64,000 bases of DNA from Xenorhabdus stockiae (GTDB taxonomy: Bacteria > Pseudomonadota > Gammaproteobacteria > Enterobacterales > Enterobacteriaceae), in contig NZ_NJAJ01000002.1 in the NCBI RefSeq assembly GCF_002632825.1, positions 1 through 64,000 on the forward strand, read 5' to 3'. Both the position numbers and the translations under genes were made by a program. Below the pieces are notes generated by a model. That model made no database searches. It saw only the letters and a program-made list of their open reading frames with translations, and was not told the origin of the DNA. The stretch's first letter is position 1. The number at the start of each line of letters is the position of its first letter. Positions 53,201 through 54,345 of this stretch are shown one piece after another.

Positions 53201-54345
53201 TGCCTGCGGACGTTAAAAAAGAGGATATTCTCTTCCGTTTGAATACACAGGAACTGATCCTGCAACTTAGTAAAAAATATATTATTTCTGCTTCTTCATT
53301 ACCCATTCATCTCTATACCTGCGATGATTTAGCGGACGGATTCGACTGTTGGCATGGCTGGCACGATATTGTTGGTGAACATTCTGAACGCCACCCTATT
53401 GGCGGAGGGCATTACACCATCATGCAGCCACCCTGGATAAACCATCTGGCCGATTCAATGACTGAGCATTTATTACCGGCTTCTTACTCACCGCACATCA
53501 TTATTCAACATGGCAATGACTCTGTTTCACCACTTTTCTGTATTCCCGGCGCAGGTGCCAGTATTTCCAGTTTTATTGAGCTGGCATTAGCCCTTCCCCC
53601 ACAGTTGCCTGTCCACGCTTTGCAGGCTCGTGGCCTGATAAATACAGACCTTCCGCCTTATATCAGTGTGGAAGGTACAGCCCGCGCTTACATTAAGGCA
53701 ATTCGTCAGGCACAGCCTCATGGCCCCTATTATCTGCTCGGGCACTCTTACGGCGGCTGGCTGGCTTTTGAAATCGCATTACAATTACAAAAGCAAGGGG
53801 AAGAGATTGCGGTTCTTACTCTTATTGATTCCGATGGGCCTGAACCACAGGAGAGCACTTCAAAAAACAGCCCCCCTAAGGTTATCGACCGGATTGAAAC
53901 GTTAATGAGTCTGATTGATATCTACAACATGATGCTGACTCAGCCATTAACGCTAACAAGGCAGGATTTCGAGAATCTGACAGAAGACGAACAGCTCATT
54001 CTCTTGCTTCAGGCTTTGATCGATGTAGAGCTATTCCCTGAAAATACAGAGAAATCTTTGTTACAGGGTATCGTTCAGGTTATGCAGGCCAACCTGAACT
54101 CAAACTATACCCCCCAAAACTGCTATAACGGCCCCGTTTATTTGATTAATGCTCAGGGGGAGAATATTGATGAAATAGCCACTCGAGAAAATATCTGGCG
54201 TCAGTATGTGACTCAGTTAAATACTGAGATCGTGCCCGGTAATCACATGACTATGCTATCCAATCCTCAGGTTAAACAGCTGGCGACGTTGCTGTGGAAA
54301 ATTCTGCGGGAAAAATTAATGACCGAGATACCGGAGCAGAAATGA
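20269..54345 (+). CDS. Ten-module nonribosomal peptide synthetase with tandem thioesterases
   Basis: This 11,358-aa protein, about 1.2 MDa, is exceptionally large for a bacterium. After an N-terminal helix-rich leader (about 45 residues, possible docking segment) come ten C-A-T modules and two thioesterases. The first C domain has QHHIISDGWS (His181-His182) and is LCL-type; the other nine are dual C/E-type. T5 serine is Ser1060 and T14 serine is Ser10765. TE1 has GWSIGG (Ser10897) with a following MIDSYN and GGGHYTIM. TE2 has GHSYGG (Ser11160), LIDSDG and PGNHMTML, so both appear to keep Ser-Asp-His. A-domain codes suggest Y, X, Gln, Ala, Z, Ala, Ala, Thr, Tyr, Gln. Every A domain keeps the NGKLD lysine motif. 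The start overlaps the upstream synthetase stop (ATGA), and its own stop overlaps the exporter start. Modules 8-12 share near-identical DNA, so assembly errors should be excluded. Confidence 0.95.
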   Translation: MSKANINIEMLKRAVLEKKVKEKIKQSANETRSLHMPITKTDRHAPLVLSFAQQRLWFIGQFDSAASRAYHIPVALRLTGKLEHQALISALDNLVARQESLRTHFTLVDDQPCQKIAPPDTGFSMSYMDLRSLSEDERSARVDELAESEARTPFDLTQGPLIRGQLLQLDNEEHVLLLTQHHIISDGWSSGILIRELAAFYQAALTDHEAYLPPLPIQYADYAAWQRSALHSDELTTQRDFWYHQLNGAPSLLELPTDRPRPAVQSYSGSQIPVHLDEELLTALKTFGQNQGATLFMTLLTAWAVVLSRLSGQNDIVIGLPIANRTRTELDNLIGFFVNTLALRIESGQCHTIAELLAHVRKQTLAAYAHQDLPFEQVVEVLQPERSLSHSPIFQVMLALDNTPAQELKLPDLELSIIEQPQYSAQCDLTLSLTETAGNSGLIGTLIYATDLFDRETVVRIAGYFKNVITAMVVDVNQTISSLPMLSAMEQQLLVDFNATQADFPQNALIHELFEQQVAQTPEAIAVVCEGQTLSYEQINRQANQLAHYLIGLGIQPDDRVAICVERSPALIVCLLGILKAGGAYVPLDPTYPAERLAYMLKDAAPVILLTQIAQRDKLPDIVPVRVIDAQDTSLETLSLVTQPSHNPDAQALGLTSRHLAYVIYTSGSTGQPKGVMIEHRNVNRLAINGGYADIGPNDCVAHCSNIAFDASTWEIWSALLNGGRLHVIPQAVLLNPERFRDELISGEVTAMLLTVGLFNAYLEILSPLFKQLRYLLVGGEVLNPKKIQQVQLSESRPTHLINAYGPTETTTIATTYAITSTTNVAYTIPIGRPIANTQIYILDSSGQPTPLGVVGEIYIGGAGVARGYLNRPELTRERFLPDWFSAEVDARLYKTGDLGRWLPDGNIEYLGRNDFQVKLRGFRIELDEIEARLNQYPGINESIVIAREDIPGDKRLVAYVQTQPDIELIPTKLRQYLTQHLADYMLPSAFVILDTFPLTPNGKLDRNALPAPDLSAVITRDYAEPVGDVEITLSEIWQELLGLERVGRHDHFFELGGHSLIAVSLIEQLRNRGYLLEVRSVFATPLLADMAQAIQTGIDTPPVLIPPNRIPDGCTAITPEMLPLVTLSQTEIDAIIATVTGGAANVQDIYPLSPLQEGILFHHQLQENSDAYLLNALLAFDTQARLETFLTALQQVIDRHDILRTAFCWQELSQPVQVVWRQTRLPVTPFIPTSPENIPAQLQAHIVIPINITQAPLFAASTVYDPDNHEWLLGLSFHHLVSDHVTLELIMDEIQQLLQGEIESLPVQLPYRNFIAQMLNIPPSVHEDYFRERLAEIDEPTAPFGLLNVQGDGTEMTEAQLCLDITLAQTLRALARQLGISPSVLFHVAWAQVLAHTSGRDDVVFGTVLSGRLQGTTGADQVMGMFINTLPVRISLNNHTVLEVVQATAKDLADLLEHEQFPLVLAQRFSSVIPSQPLFSALFNYRHSPSNSTDKPGWKGVRSLPSEEWSNYPLDLSVDDFGDGFALVAQAVNSVDPNRVVNYMYTALCGLTDALQNNPRQPVLALSILPIAERQQLLEVFNATQTDFLPSEALIHTLFEQRTQQAPDAIAIISEHGSLSYDELNRRANQLANALITVGIQPDDRVALCVERSPDMIIGILGILKAGAAYVPLDPNHPDKRRAYILSDSTPKLLLTQQHLQSQALNNDIPVWFLDEADYLERVAQYSVANPEPEPLGLQSHHLAYVIYTSGSTGQPKGVMIEHCNAVNFIHAQCQITALNAADRVLQFATIAFDASVAEIFPTLATGATLILRPSHLQIPDAAFSHFLQEQAISVVDLPTAFWHQWGQEIKAGRSGFCSTLRSITVGGEKTHLHSLADWQSLPETQHCRWTDTYGPTEATVIVTSLSLNGGALLNAAETLSIGRPIANCRIYILDKAQQPVPLGVTGEIYIGGAGVARGYLNHSDLTAERFVADSFSSQPNARMYKTGDLGRWLPDGNIEYLGRNDFQVKIRGFRIEPGEIAAQLVACEGVREAVVIAHKTDKGEQRLVAYFVPQPDVTLEAARLREQLKSCLADYMLPNAFIMLENFPLTPNGKLDRKALPTPDLSVVITRDYEAPIGDVEIALTQIWQDLLGLERVGRHDHFFELGGHSLITVSLIEQLRRRGYSLAVRSVFTMPILADMAQAITRQETPDDGVPPNRIPNGCTAITPDMLPLVTLSQTDIDTIAASVTGSHANVQDIYPLAPLQAGILFHHQLQETGDTYLLNSLLAFDTRARRDAFLDALQQVIDRHDTLRTAFYWQGLSQPVQVVWRQAKLPVTPFIPTSTDNIPAQLQAHIATRLDISQAPLFTASTTYDPASDEWLLTLNFHHLVSDHMTLELILGEIQQLLQGQADALPTPLPYRNFIARTLNIPASVHEAYFREQLADIDEPTAPFGLLNVQEDGTDIAEAHLPLDSALANTLREQARCLGISPSVLFHVACAQVLAHTSGRDDVVFGTVLLGRLQGSIAADQVMGIFINTLPIRISLGHLSVRETVENTARNLATLLENEQAPLALAQRCSGVIPPLPLFSVLLNYRHNSSSPAKHPILEGMRLLDAKEQTNYPLTLSVDDFGDSFILGVQSVTGIDPDRMVHYLYTALQNLTEALHKEPLQPILDLPILPESERQQLLVDFNATQADFPQHALIHELFEQQVVLTPEALAVVGEAHTLSYDALNRRANQLAHYLIELGIQPDDRVAICAERSPDMIVGILAILKAGGAYVPLDPAYPAERLAYMLEDAAPVALLTQTGLAGQLVYPILTVQLDSQTSDNQTSLFDIQPDHNPDTTSLGLSSHHLAYVIYTSGSTGQPKGIGVTHHNVINLYTGLQSVINFTAPCRTALNASIVFDASVQSWLQLLAGHTLVIIPEAIRANGAQLWRYLAHHAVDLFDCTPVQLQWLLNAGLGTDTDYQPKLTLIGGEAISSVLWSRLQQIKTTCFINVYGPTECTVDSTFCVIDHSLPSPSIGHPIANARIYLLDDGGQPVPLGVPGEIYIGGAGVARGYLNRPELTKERFVVDPFSPQPDASMYKTGDLGRWRPDGNIEYLGRNDFQIKLRGFRIEPGEIEAQLVCCSGVDEAVVIAREDLLVAYLCPEPGMKPEPADLRQQLAQRLAEYMIPNAFVILDAFPLTPNGKLDRKALPAPDLSAVISQDYEAPTDDVEIVLVEIWQSLLGLERVGRHDHFFELGGHSLIAISLIEQLRRRGYVLEVRSVFTTPRLMEMAQAITRQNTPDCVVPPNRIPDICTRITPDMLPLVMLSQTDIDTIAASVTGGHANVQDIYPLSPLQTGILFHHQLQADRDAYLLNSVLAFDSLTYRDDFLNALQQVINRHDILRTAFCWQGLSQPVQVVWRQASLPVSEFIPVAPENIAAQLQAHLASRLDISQAPLFAVSTVYDADNGEWLLALSFHHLVSDNMTLALIVAEIQQLLQGQAETLPPPLPYRNFIAQTLSVPASVHEDYFRQQLADIDEPTAPFGQLNVQGSGADVTEVRLPLDNALAHTLRAQARQLGISPGVLFHVACAQVLAHTSSRDDVVFGTVLSGRLQGTTGADQVMGMFINTLPIRIVLSTQNVRETVQATARDLAALLEHEQAPLALAQRCSGVMPPLPLFSVLLNYRHNLSDSAENARWNGMRVLVSEEQTNYPITFSVDDSGDSFILGSQSVAGIDPDRMMHYLYTALQSLTEALQTEPLQPILDLPILPAAERQQLLVDFNATQADFPQHTLIHELFEQQVALTPEAIAVVWEAKTLSYSKLNRQANQLAHYLIELGVKPDDRVAICAERNPDMIVGILAILKAGGAYVPLDPAYPAERLAYMLEDAEPVALLTQTGLAESWACAVPTVLIEPQSDLFDALPDHNPERNRLGLTSQHLAYVIYTSGSTGQPKGVAITHRNTVNFLSWAKQTFSAEELAHTLFATSLNFDLAVYECFAPLISGGTVHLVTDILSLIHAPSDTPISLINTVPSALTPLMNANALPPSLHTVNVAGEALKASLVARLFAQSAVRSVCNLYGPSETTTYSSWTRMDRADGFVPHIGRPIANTQIYLLDPAGQPVPLGVTGEIYIGGAGVARGYLNRSDLTAERFVADPFSAQPDARLYKTGDLGRWLPEGNLEYRGRADFQVKIRGFRIEPGEVEAQLLACDGVRDAVVLAREDNAGEKRLIAYLVPQPDVVLDAASLREQLRTRLAEFMVPSAFVMLDAFPLTPNGKLDRKALPEPDQSAVITHGYAAPIGDVETELRDIWQTLLGLEQVGRYDNFFELGGHSLIAVSLIEQLRSRGYSLAVRSVFSAPQLAEMAQAIQVRQDTPDCVVPPNLIPDGCTHITSEMLPLVTLSQTDIDTIAASVTGGHANVQDIYPLSPLQAGILFHYQLQEKRDAYLLNSLLAFDTRELLEAFLDALQQVIDRHDILRTAVCWQGLSQPLQVVWRQASLIVSEFIPASPENIAAQLQAHLAHRLDISQAPLFAVSTVYDADNNEWLLTLSFHHLVSDNMTLALIVAEIQQLLQGQSETLPPPLPYRNFIAQTLSVPASVHEDYFRQQLADIDEPTAPFGLLNVQGDGQAITEARLPLDSALADTLRAQARQLGISPGVLFHVACAQVLAQTSGRDDVVFGTVLSGRLQGTTGADQVMGMFINTLPVRISLKNRSVREAVQVTARDLAALLEHEQAPLALAQRCSGVLPPLPLFSVLLNYRHNLSDSAENAGWKGMRVLASEERTNYPITLSVDDHGNNFTLVAQTVDGVDPDRIVNYLYTALDRLIHALMTDAQQPVLSLSILPAAERQQLLVDFNATQADFPQHALIHELFEQQVVLTPEALAVVGEAHTLSYDALNRRANQLAHYLIGLGVKPDDRVAICAERDPDMIVGILAILKAGGAYVPLDPAYPAERLNFMLEDASPVVLLTTAELADQLACTLPTILLDDPEPLLTSQRIDNPDAQVLGLTSRHLAYVIYTSGSTGQPKGVMIEHHSLCNLIITQRNTLALTPESRVLQFASGSFDASVWECTMALLTGARLYLAKRADLLPGVILSNYLETHAISHVLLSPTALAAMDSLPDTLQTLLVGGEACTPGLVKRWSAGRQMLNAYGPTEITVCATLYPCDSQASTLLPIGRPIANTQVYILDANAQPVPVGITGEIYIAGAGVARGYLNRPELTAERFLIDPFSLEPNARMYKTGDLGRWRVDGNIEYLGRNDFQVKLRGFRIELGEIEARLVQCHGVREAVALIREDEPDQKRLVAYLKPEEGTELVPAELRQQLAQHLADYMLPGAFIILETFPLTPNGKLDRQALPTPDQSAVITHSYAAPIGNVETALADIWQTLLGLEQVGRYDNFFELGGHSLIAVNLIEQLRRRGYVLEVRSVFSMPILAEMAQTIEAQQETPDDGVPPNLIPDGCTHITPEMLPLVVLSQTDIDTIAASVTSGHANVQDIYPLSPLQAGILFHYQLQTDRDAYLLNSLLAFDTQAHREAFLDALQQVIDRHDILRTAVCWQGLSQPVQVVWRQASLTVNEFIPVSPENIATQLQAHLASRLDISQAPLFAAGTAYDADSGEWLLTLNFHHLVCDHVTLELIMDEIQQLLQGREGSLPVPLPYRNFIAQTLSVPASVHEDYFRQQLADIDEPTAPFGLLNVQGDGQSITEARLPLDSALADTLRAQARQLGISPGVLFHVACAQVLAHTSGRDEVVFGTVLSGRLQGTTGADQVMGMFINTLPVRISLKNRSVREAVQATARDLAALLEHEQAPLALAQRCSGVLPPLPLFSALLNYRHSPSDAGDNPAWAGMRVLLSEERTNYPITLSVDDHGDSFTLAAQTVDGIDPDRVAHYLYTTLSALADALTTDAQQPVLSLSILPAAERQQLLVDFNATQVDFPQYALIHGLFEQQVALTPEAIAVLFEEQALSYEALNRQANQLAHYLIELGVKPDDRVAICAERNPDMIVGILAILKAGGAYVPLDPAYPAERLAYMLEDAAPVALLTQTGLAEAWANSIPTVRLDAQTALFAALPDHNPERNRLGLTSQHLAYVIYTSGSTGQPKGVAITHRNTVNFLSWAKQTFSAEELAHTLFATSLNFDLAVYECFAPLISGGTVHLVTDILSLIHAPSDTTISLINTVPSALTPLMNSDALPPSLHTVNVAGEALKASLVARLFAQSAVRSVCNLYGPSETTTYSSWTRMDRADGFAPHIGRPIANTQIYLLDPTGQPVPLGVTGEIYIGGAGVARGYLNRSDLTAERFVADPFSTQPDARLYKTGDLGRWLPEGNLEYRGRADFQVKIRGFRIEPGEIEAQLLACDGVRDAVVLAREESNGEKRLVAYVVPQPDITLDAGRLREQLRTRLAEFMIPTAFVMLDAFPLTPNGKLDRKALPEPDQSAVITHGYAAPIGDVETALADIWQVLLGLEQVGRHDHFFELGGHSLIAVSLIEQLRHRGYSLAVRSVFSAPRLMEMAQAITRQDTPDDGVPPNRIPDGCTHITPEILPLVTLSQTDIDTIAASVTGGHANVQDIYPLSSLQTGILFHYQLQADRDAYLLNSVLAFDSRVYLDDFLNALQQVIDRHDILRTAFYWQGLSQPVQVVWRQASLTVSEFIPASPENIAAQLQAHLAHRLDISQAPLFVVNTAYDADNGEWLLALSFHHLVSDNMTLALIVAEIQQLLQGQAETLPSPLPYRNFIAQTLSVPASVHEDYFRQQLADINEPTAPFGLLHVQGDEQEITEVRLPLDSALAHTLRTQARQLGISASVLFHVACAQVLAHTSGRDDVVFGTVLLGRMQGTTDVSQVMGMFINTLPVRILLKNLSVREAVQATARDLATLLEHEQTPLALAQRCSGVMPPLPLFSVLFNYRHNLSVSAENAGWKGMRVLTSEERTNYPITLSVDDSGDGFILGVQSVTGIDPDRMLHYLYTALDRLIHALITDAQQPVLSLSILPAAERQQLLVDFNATQADFPQHILIHELVEQQVALTPEALAVVGEAHSLSYNALNHRANQLAHYLIELGVKPDDRVAICTERNPDMIVGILAILKAGGAYVPLDPAYPAERLAYMLEDAAPVALLTQTGLAEAWANSIPTVRLDAQTALFAALPDHNPERNRLGLTSQHLAYVIYTSGSTGQPKGVAITHRNTVNFLSWAKQTFSAEELAHTLFATSLNFDLAVYECFAPLISGGTVHLVTDILSLIHAPSDTTISLINTVPSALTPLMNSDALPPSLHTVNVAGEALKASLVEQLFAQSAVRSVCNLYGPSETTTYSSWTRMDRADGFAPHIGRPIANTQIYLLDPTGQPVPLGVTGEIYIGGAGVARGYLNRSDLTAERFVADPFSTQPDARLYKTGDLGRWLPEGNLEYRGRADFQVKIRGFRIEPGEIEAQLLACDGVRDAVVLAREESNGEKRLVAYVVPQPDITLDAASLREQLRTRLAEFMIPTAFVMLDVFPLTPNGKLDRKALPEPDQSAVITHGYAAPIGDVETALADIWQTLLGLEQVGRYDNFFELGGHSLIAVNLIEQLRRRGYVLEVRSVFSMPILAEMAQAILVRQNTPDDGVPPNLIPDGCTHITPEMLSLVVLSQTDIDTIAASVTNGHANVQDIYPLSPLQAGILFHYQLQTDRDAYLLNSLLAFDTQARREAFLDALQQVIDRHDILRTAVCWQGLSQPVQVVWRQASVNVNAFIPASPENIPAQLQAHLAHRLDISQAPLFAASTAYDADSGEWLLTLNFHHLVCDHVTLELIMDEIQQLLQGREGALPVPLPYRNFIAQTLSVPTSVHEDYFRLQLADIDESTAPFGLLNVQGDGQTITEARLPLNSALADTLRAQARQLGISPGVLFHVACAQVLAHTSGRDEVVFGTVLSGRLQGTTGADQVMGMFINTLPVRISLKNRSVREVVQVTARDLAALLEHEQAPLALAQRCSGVMPPLPLFSVLFNYRHSPSDAGNNPGWAGMRVLASEERTNYPITLTVDDHGDGFTLIAQTVNGIDPDRVAHYLYTTLSELADALTTDTQQPVLSLSILPAAERRQLLVDFNTPQVDFPQHALIHELFEQQVARTPEAIAVVWEAKTLSYGELNRLANQLAHYLIKLGVKPDDRVAICVERSLDMIVGILAILKAGGAYVPLDPAYPPERLVYMLEDAAPVVLLTQTALGEITGNSALPTVRLDDLPFSTLANLPETNPVATVQGLTSRHLAYVIYTSGSTGQPKGVMVEHSNVTRLLAATQARFRFDHNDIWTLFHSFAFDFSVWELWGALAYGGRLVVIAAECARSPHQLYALLCREQVTILNQTPSAFRQLIVAQNTMPDAPHTLRCIIFGGEALELHTLAPWVERNPTTKTRLVNMYGITEITVHATYRELTEADIYSERGSLIGQPLDDLRIYILDAYGQPAPLGVVGELYVAGAGVARGYLNRPELTSARFLPDVFSDKPGMRMYKTGDLGRWLPDGNLEYLGRNDFQVKLRGFRIELGEIEASLMQCPGVQEAVVIAREESEENNGEKRLVAYLVPQPDITLDAGCLREQLRTRLAEYMIPSAFVVMESFPLTPNGKLDSKALPAPDLSAVITRDYAEPTGDIEIALAAIWQSLLGVERVGRYDHFFELGGHSLIAVNLIEQLRQRGYSLEVRSIFATPLLMEMAQAIQTRQETPDMVVPPNRIPDNCTRITPDMLPLVTLTQTDIDTIAASVTGGHANVQDLYPLAPLQAGILFHHQLQEHEDAYLLNSVLAFKTRESQVAFLDALQQVIDRHDILRTAFYWQGLSQPVQVVWRQAKLSVTPLIPTSADNIPAQPIPTQPLPTQLRANIAPRMDISQAPLFAVSTAYDADSGEWLLALSYHHLVSDHMTLALIVAEIQQLLQKQMVQKQTDALPPPLPYRNFIAQTLSVPTSVHENYFRERLAGIDEPTAPFGLLNVQGNGADVTEARLSLDKTLAHTLRMQARRLGVSPSVLFHVACAQVLAHTSGRDDVVFGTVLLGRMQGTTDVAQVMGMFINTLPVRISLKNCSVQDVVQATARDLAILLTHEQAPLALAQRCSNVIPPIPLFNVLFNYRHNASDAIENSVWGDVRLLVSEERTNYPLALAVDDSGEDFDLVAQSVTGIDAERVVNYLQTAINELINALVTDPSQLVQELPVLPEPERQQLLVGFNDTQTDFPQATLIHELFEQQVIQTPIATAIVFKEQNLSYDVLNRRANQLAHYLIKLGVKPDDRVAVCVERSPDMVVGLLAILKAGGAYVPLDPAYPQERLSYMLNDAAPVVLLTQSALTEKLESQFPTILLDEPVLYALDDMPDTNPERRACGLNSRHLAYVIYTSGSTGQPKGVMIEHRSLCNLALYHLDLLVVEPTDRVLQFASHSFDACISECFMALLSGASLYLAEREDILPGAALLRTLETDAITHVTLSPTALAAMDTLPTTLKTLITAGEACPLSQVRRWSDGRNMINGYGPTEITVCATTYLCNSQDDIAPPIGSPIANTRIYILDPSGQPVPIGVVGEIYIGGIGVARGYLNRPELTAERFLPDPFSTEPEARLYKTGDLGSWLPNGNIKYLGRNDFQVKLRGFRIELGEIESQLLQCPGVHEAVVLAREGESAGAQKRLIAYILPQPGVELIPAELRQQLMQHLAEFMLPSAFVILEAFPLTPNGKLDRKALPAPDASAVITRDYEAPIGDVEIALAQIWQELLGLERVGRHDHFFELGGHSLIAVSLIERLRCRGYALDVRSIFATPLLSEMAQTIHAQQDTSDIFVPANRIPDGCTVITPDMLPLVTLSQEEIDIIVATVPDGAANVQDIYPLSPLQEGILFHHQLQESGDAYLSNSILAFDTRSRLDTFLAALQQVIDRHDILRTAFYWQGLSQPVQVVWRQAKLFVIPFTPTSAENIPAQLQANMPCRLDISQAPLFAASTTHDPDSDEWLLTLNFHHLVSDHVTLELIMDEIQQVLQGREGSLPVPLPYRNFIAQTLSVPVSVHENYFRQRLAGIDEPTAPFGLLNVQGDGQAITEARLPLDSMLADTLRTLARQLGISPGVLFHVACAQVLAHTSGRDDVVFGTVLLGRLQGTTGADKVMGMFINTLPIRISLSTQNVREAVLTTSRDLAALLEHEQAPLALAQRCSGVIPPLPLFSVLLNYRHNPSDSGENPGWAGIRVLQAEERTNYPIALSVDDHGDGFTLTAQTVDGIEPDRIVHYLYTALSELADALTADVQQPVLSLSILPAPERQQLLVDFNATQVDFPQHVLIHELFEQQVARTPDALAVQFEEHSLSYDALNRKANQLAHYLMTLGVKPDVRVAICVERSLDMMVGILAILKAGGAYVPLDPAYPSERLAYMLADSEPVALLTQTELAGLFSHLISTVLLDSQTSLLDIQPDHNPDTTTLGLNSRHLAYVIYTSGSTGQPKGIMVTHRNVINLYTGLQSMVDITPPCRTALNASIVFDASVQSWLQLLAGHTLVIIPEAIRANGIQLWHYLAHHAVDLFDCTPVQLQWLLNAGLGTDTGYQPQQVLIGGEAISPVLWSRLQQIKMSRFINVYGPTECTVDTTFCVIDHSLPSPSIGHPIINARIYLLDDYGQPVPLGVTGEIYIGGAGVARGYLNRPELTAERFVTDPFSSQPDARMYKSGDLGRWLPDGNIDYLGRNDFQIKLRGFRIEPGEIEAQLVQCSGVNEAVVIVREELLVAYLRPHSGIELVPAELRQQLTHRLTEYMIPNAFVILDTFPLTPNGKLDRKALPAPDASAVITRDYEAPIGDLEIALAQIWQELLGLERVGRHDHFFELGGHSLIAVRLMNCMSKQGMAVSLTTLFSYPILCDLAQAINSQSAKPSSPLDANPVPLRPQGHLPPLFLIHETTGDPLVYSRLAALLPAELPVYTLQAMGLHTVENPPASIEELATYHIDAIRRVQPHGPYRLAGWSIGGTIAYEIALQLVSDGEKIDYLGMIDSYNLDSYNFSDHETDRQKDINLFIQSLHNYREQPDGDDLDNLYHFRDCEALQWLPADVKKEDILFRLNTQELILQLSKKYIISASSLPIHLYTCDDLADGFDCWHGWHDIVGEHSERHPIGGGHYTIMQPPWINHLADSMTEHLLPASYSPHIIIQHGNDSVSPLFCIPGAGASISSFIELALALPPQLPVHALQARGLINTDLPPYISVEGTARAYIKAIRQAQPHGPYYLLGHSYGGWLAFEIALQLQKQGEEIAVLTLIDSDGPEPQESTSKNSPPKVIDRIETLMSLIDIYNMMLTQPLTLTRQDFENLTEDEQLILLLQALIDVELFPENTEKSLLQGIVQVMQANLNSNYTPQNCYNGPVYLINAQGENIDEIATRENIWRQYVTQLNTEIVPGNHMTMLSNPQVKQLATLLWKILREKLMTEIPEQK
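20395..23560 (+). other. NRPS module 5: LCL-type C - A(hydrophobic, unassigned) - T
   Basis: This is the only C domain in the line with LSFAQQRLWF and HHIISDGWS, the LCL pattern, so residue 4 should stay L. Pocket residues are D-A-W-L-L-G-A-T-I, hydrophobic throughout; an aliphatic or aromatic substrate is likely but not assigned. The T serine is Ser1060 of the protein. Confidence 0.75.
23580..26840 (+). other. NRPS module 6: dual C/E - A(unassigned, like module 4) - T
   Basis: The C/E domain has HHQLQENSD and FHHLVSDH. Pocket residues are D-A-A-(V or D)-T-G-T-V-I, one or two positions from module 4, with long identical stretches (for example RPSHLQIPDAAFSHFLQEQA). Modules 4 and 6 probably load the same or a similar residue. 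Confidence 0.7.
26860..30070 (+). other. NRPS module 7: dual C/E - A(Gln) - T
   Basis: The C/E domain has the complete HHQLQETGD. Pocket residues D-A-Q-D-L-G-V-V-D equal the glutamine code known from lichenysin synthetase. Module 14 has the same code and a closely related A domain. Confidence 0.8.
30090..33290 (+). other. NRPS module 8: dual C/E - A(Ala-like) - T
   Basis: The C/E domain has HHQLQADRD (G replaced by R) and FHHLVSDN. Pocket residues are D-L-Y-N-N-A-L-T-Y. The A-domain DNA is highly similar to modules 10 and 11; the copy in module 10 lies exactly 6,429 bp (two modules) downstream. Confidence 0.75.
33300..36500 (+). other. NRPS module 9: dual C/E variant - A(hydrophobic, unassigned) - T
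   Basis: In the N-terminal dual-C/E motif the second His is Tyr (HYQLQEKRD). Pocket residues are D-A-W-L-L-G-A-V-C, a hydrophobic pocket I cannot assign. The A domain shares its framework with the Tyr domain of module 13 but differs at the pocket. Confidence 0.7.
36515..39715 (+). other. NRPS module 10: dual C/E variant - A(Ala-like) - T
   Basis: The C/E motif is HYQLQTDRD with FHHLVCDH. Pocket residues are D-L-Y-N-N-A-L-T-Y. DNA from about 38225 to 39510 is repeated in module 11 at an offset of 3,213 bp with only scattered substitutions. Its C domain is nearly the same as that of module 12 at an offset of 6,429 bp. Confidence 0.8.
39730..42930 (+). other. NRPS module 11: dual C/E variant - A(Ala-like) - T
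   Basis: The C/E motif is HYQLQADRD with FHHLVSDN. Pocket residues are D-L-Y-N-N-A-L-T-Y. The A domain is a near-copy of module 10 while its C domain is closer to that of modules 8-9, so the module is a mosaic. Confidence 0.8.
42945..46200 (+). other. NRPS module 12: dual C/E variant - A(Thr) - T
   Basis: The C/E motif is HYQLQTDRD. The C domain nearly duplicates that of module 10, while the A domain (D-F-W-N-I-G-M-V-H, Thr code) is related to module 3 in the other protein. The A10 motif reads NGKLDSKALP rather than NGKLDRKALP; the catalytic Lys is retained. Confidence 0.85.
46210..49460 (+). other. NRPS module 13: dual C/E - A(Tyr) - T
   Basis: The C/E domain returns to HHQLQEHED and has YHHLVSDH. 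It contains an extra Pro/Thr/Gln-rich insert near 46620-46660 (PIPTQPLPTQ). Pocket residues D-A-S-T-I-A-G-V-C fit a tyrosine code. Confidence 0.8.
49490..52680 (+). other. NRPS module 14: dual C/E - A(Gln) - T
   Basis: The C/E domain keeps the complete HHQLQESGD. Pocket residues are D-A-Q-D-L-G-V-V-D (Gln code), as in module 7. The A7 core motif reads YKSGD instead of YKTGD. The T domain (Ser10765) changes after GGHSLIAV to RLMNCMSKQG, as expected for a T domain serving a thioesterase. Confidence 0.8.
52700..54340 (+). other. Tandem type I thioesterase domains (TE1-TE2)
   Basis: TE1 (about 52700-53490) has GWSIGG, and TE2 (about 53505-54340) has GHSYGG. Each is followed by an Asp (MIDSYN; LIDSDG) and a His (GGGHYTIM; PGNHMTML), so both catalytic triads look intact. 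Tandem TEs are known from arthrofactin- and lysobactin-type synthetases, where one usually releases or cyclises the peptide. Possible ring nucleophiles in the predicted peptide are Ser1, Thr3, Thr12 and Tyr13. Confidence 0.88.

Noticed and set aside
7205-54345. Many open frames of 60-157 codons on both strands inside the NRPS genes
   Set aside because: They recur at the same place in each module, have no ribosome sites and are low-complexity translations of NRPS core motifs; they are shadows of the two large genes.
7205-54345. Identification as the kolossin A synthetase
   Set aside because: That enzyme, as I recall it, is one protein with 15 modules; here there are two proteins with 14 modules and tandem TEs.
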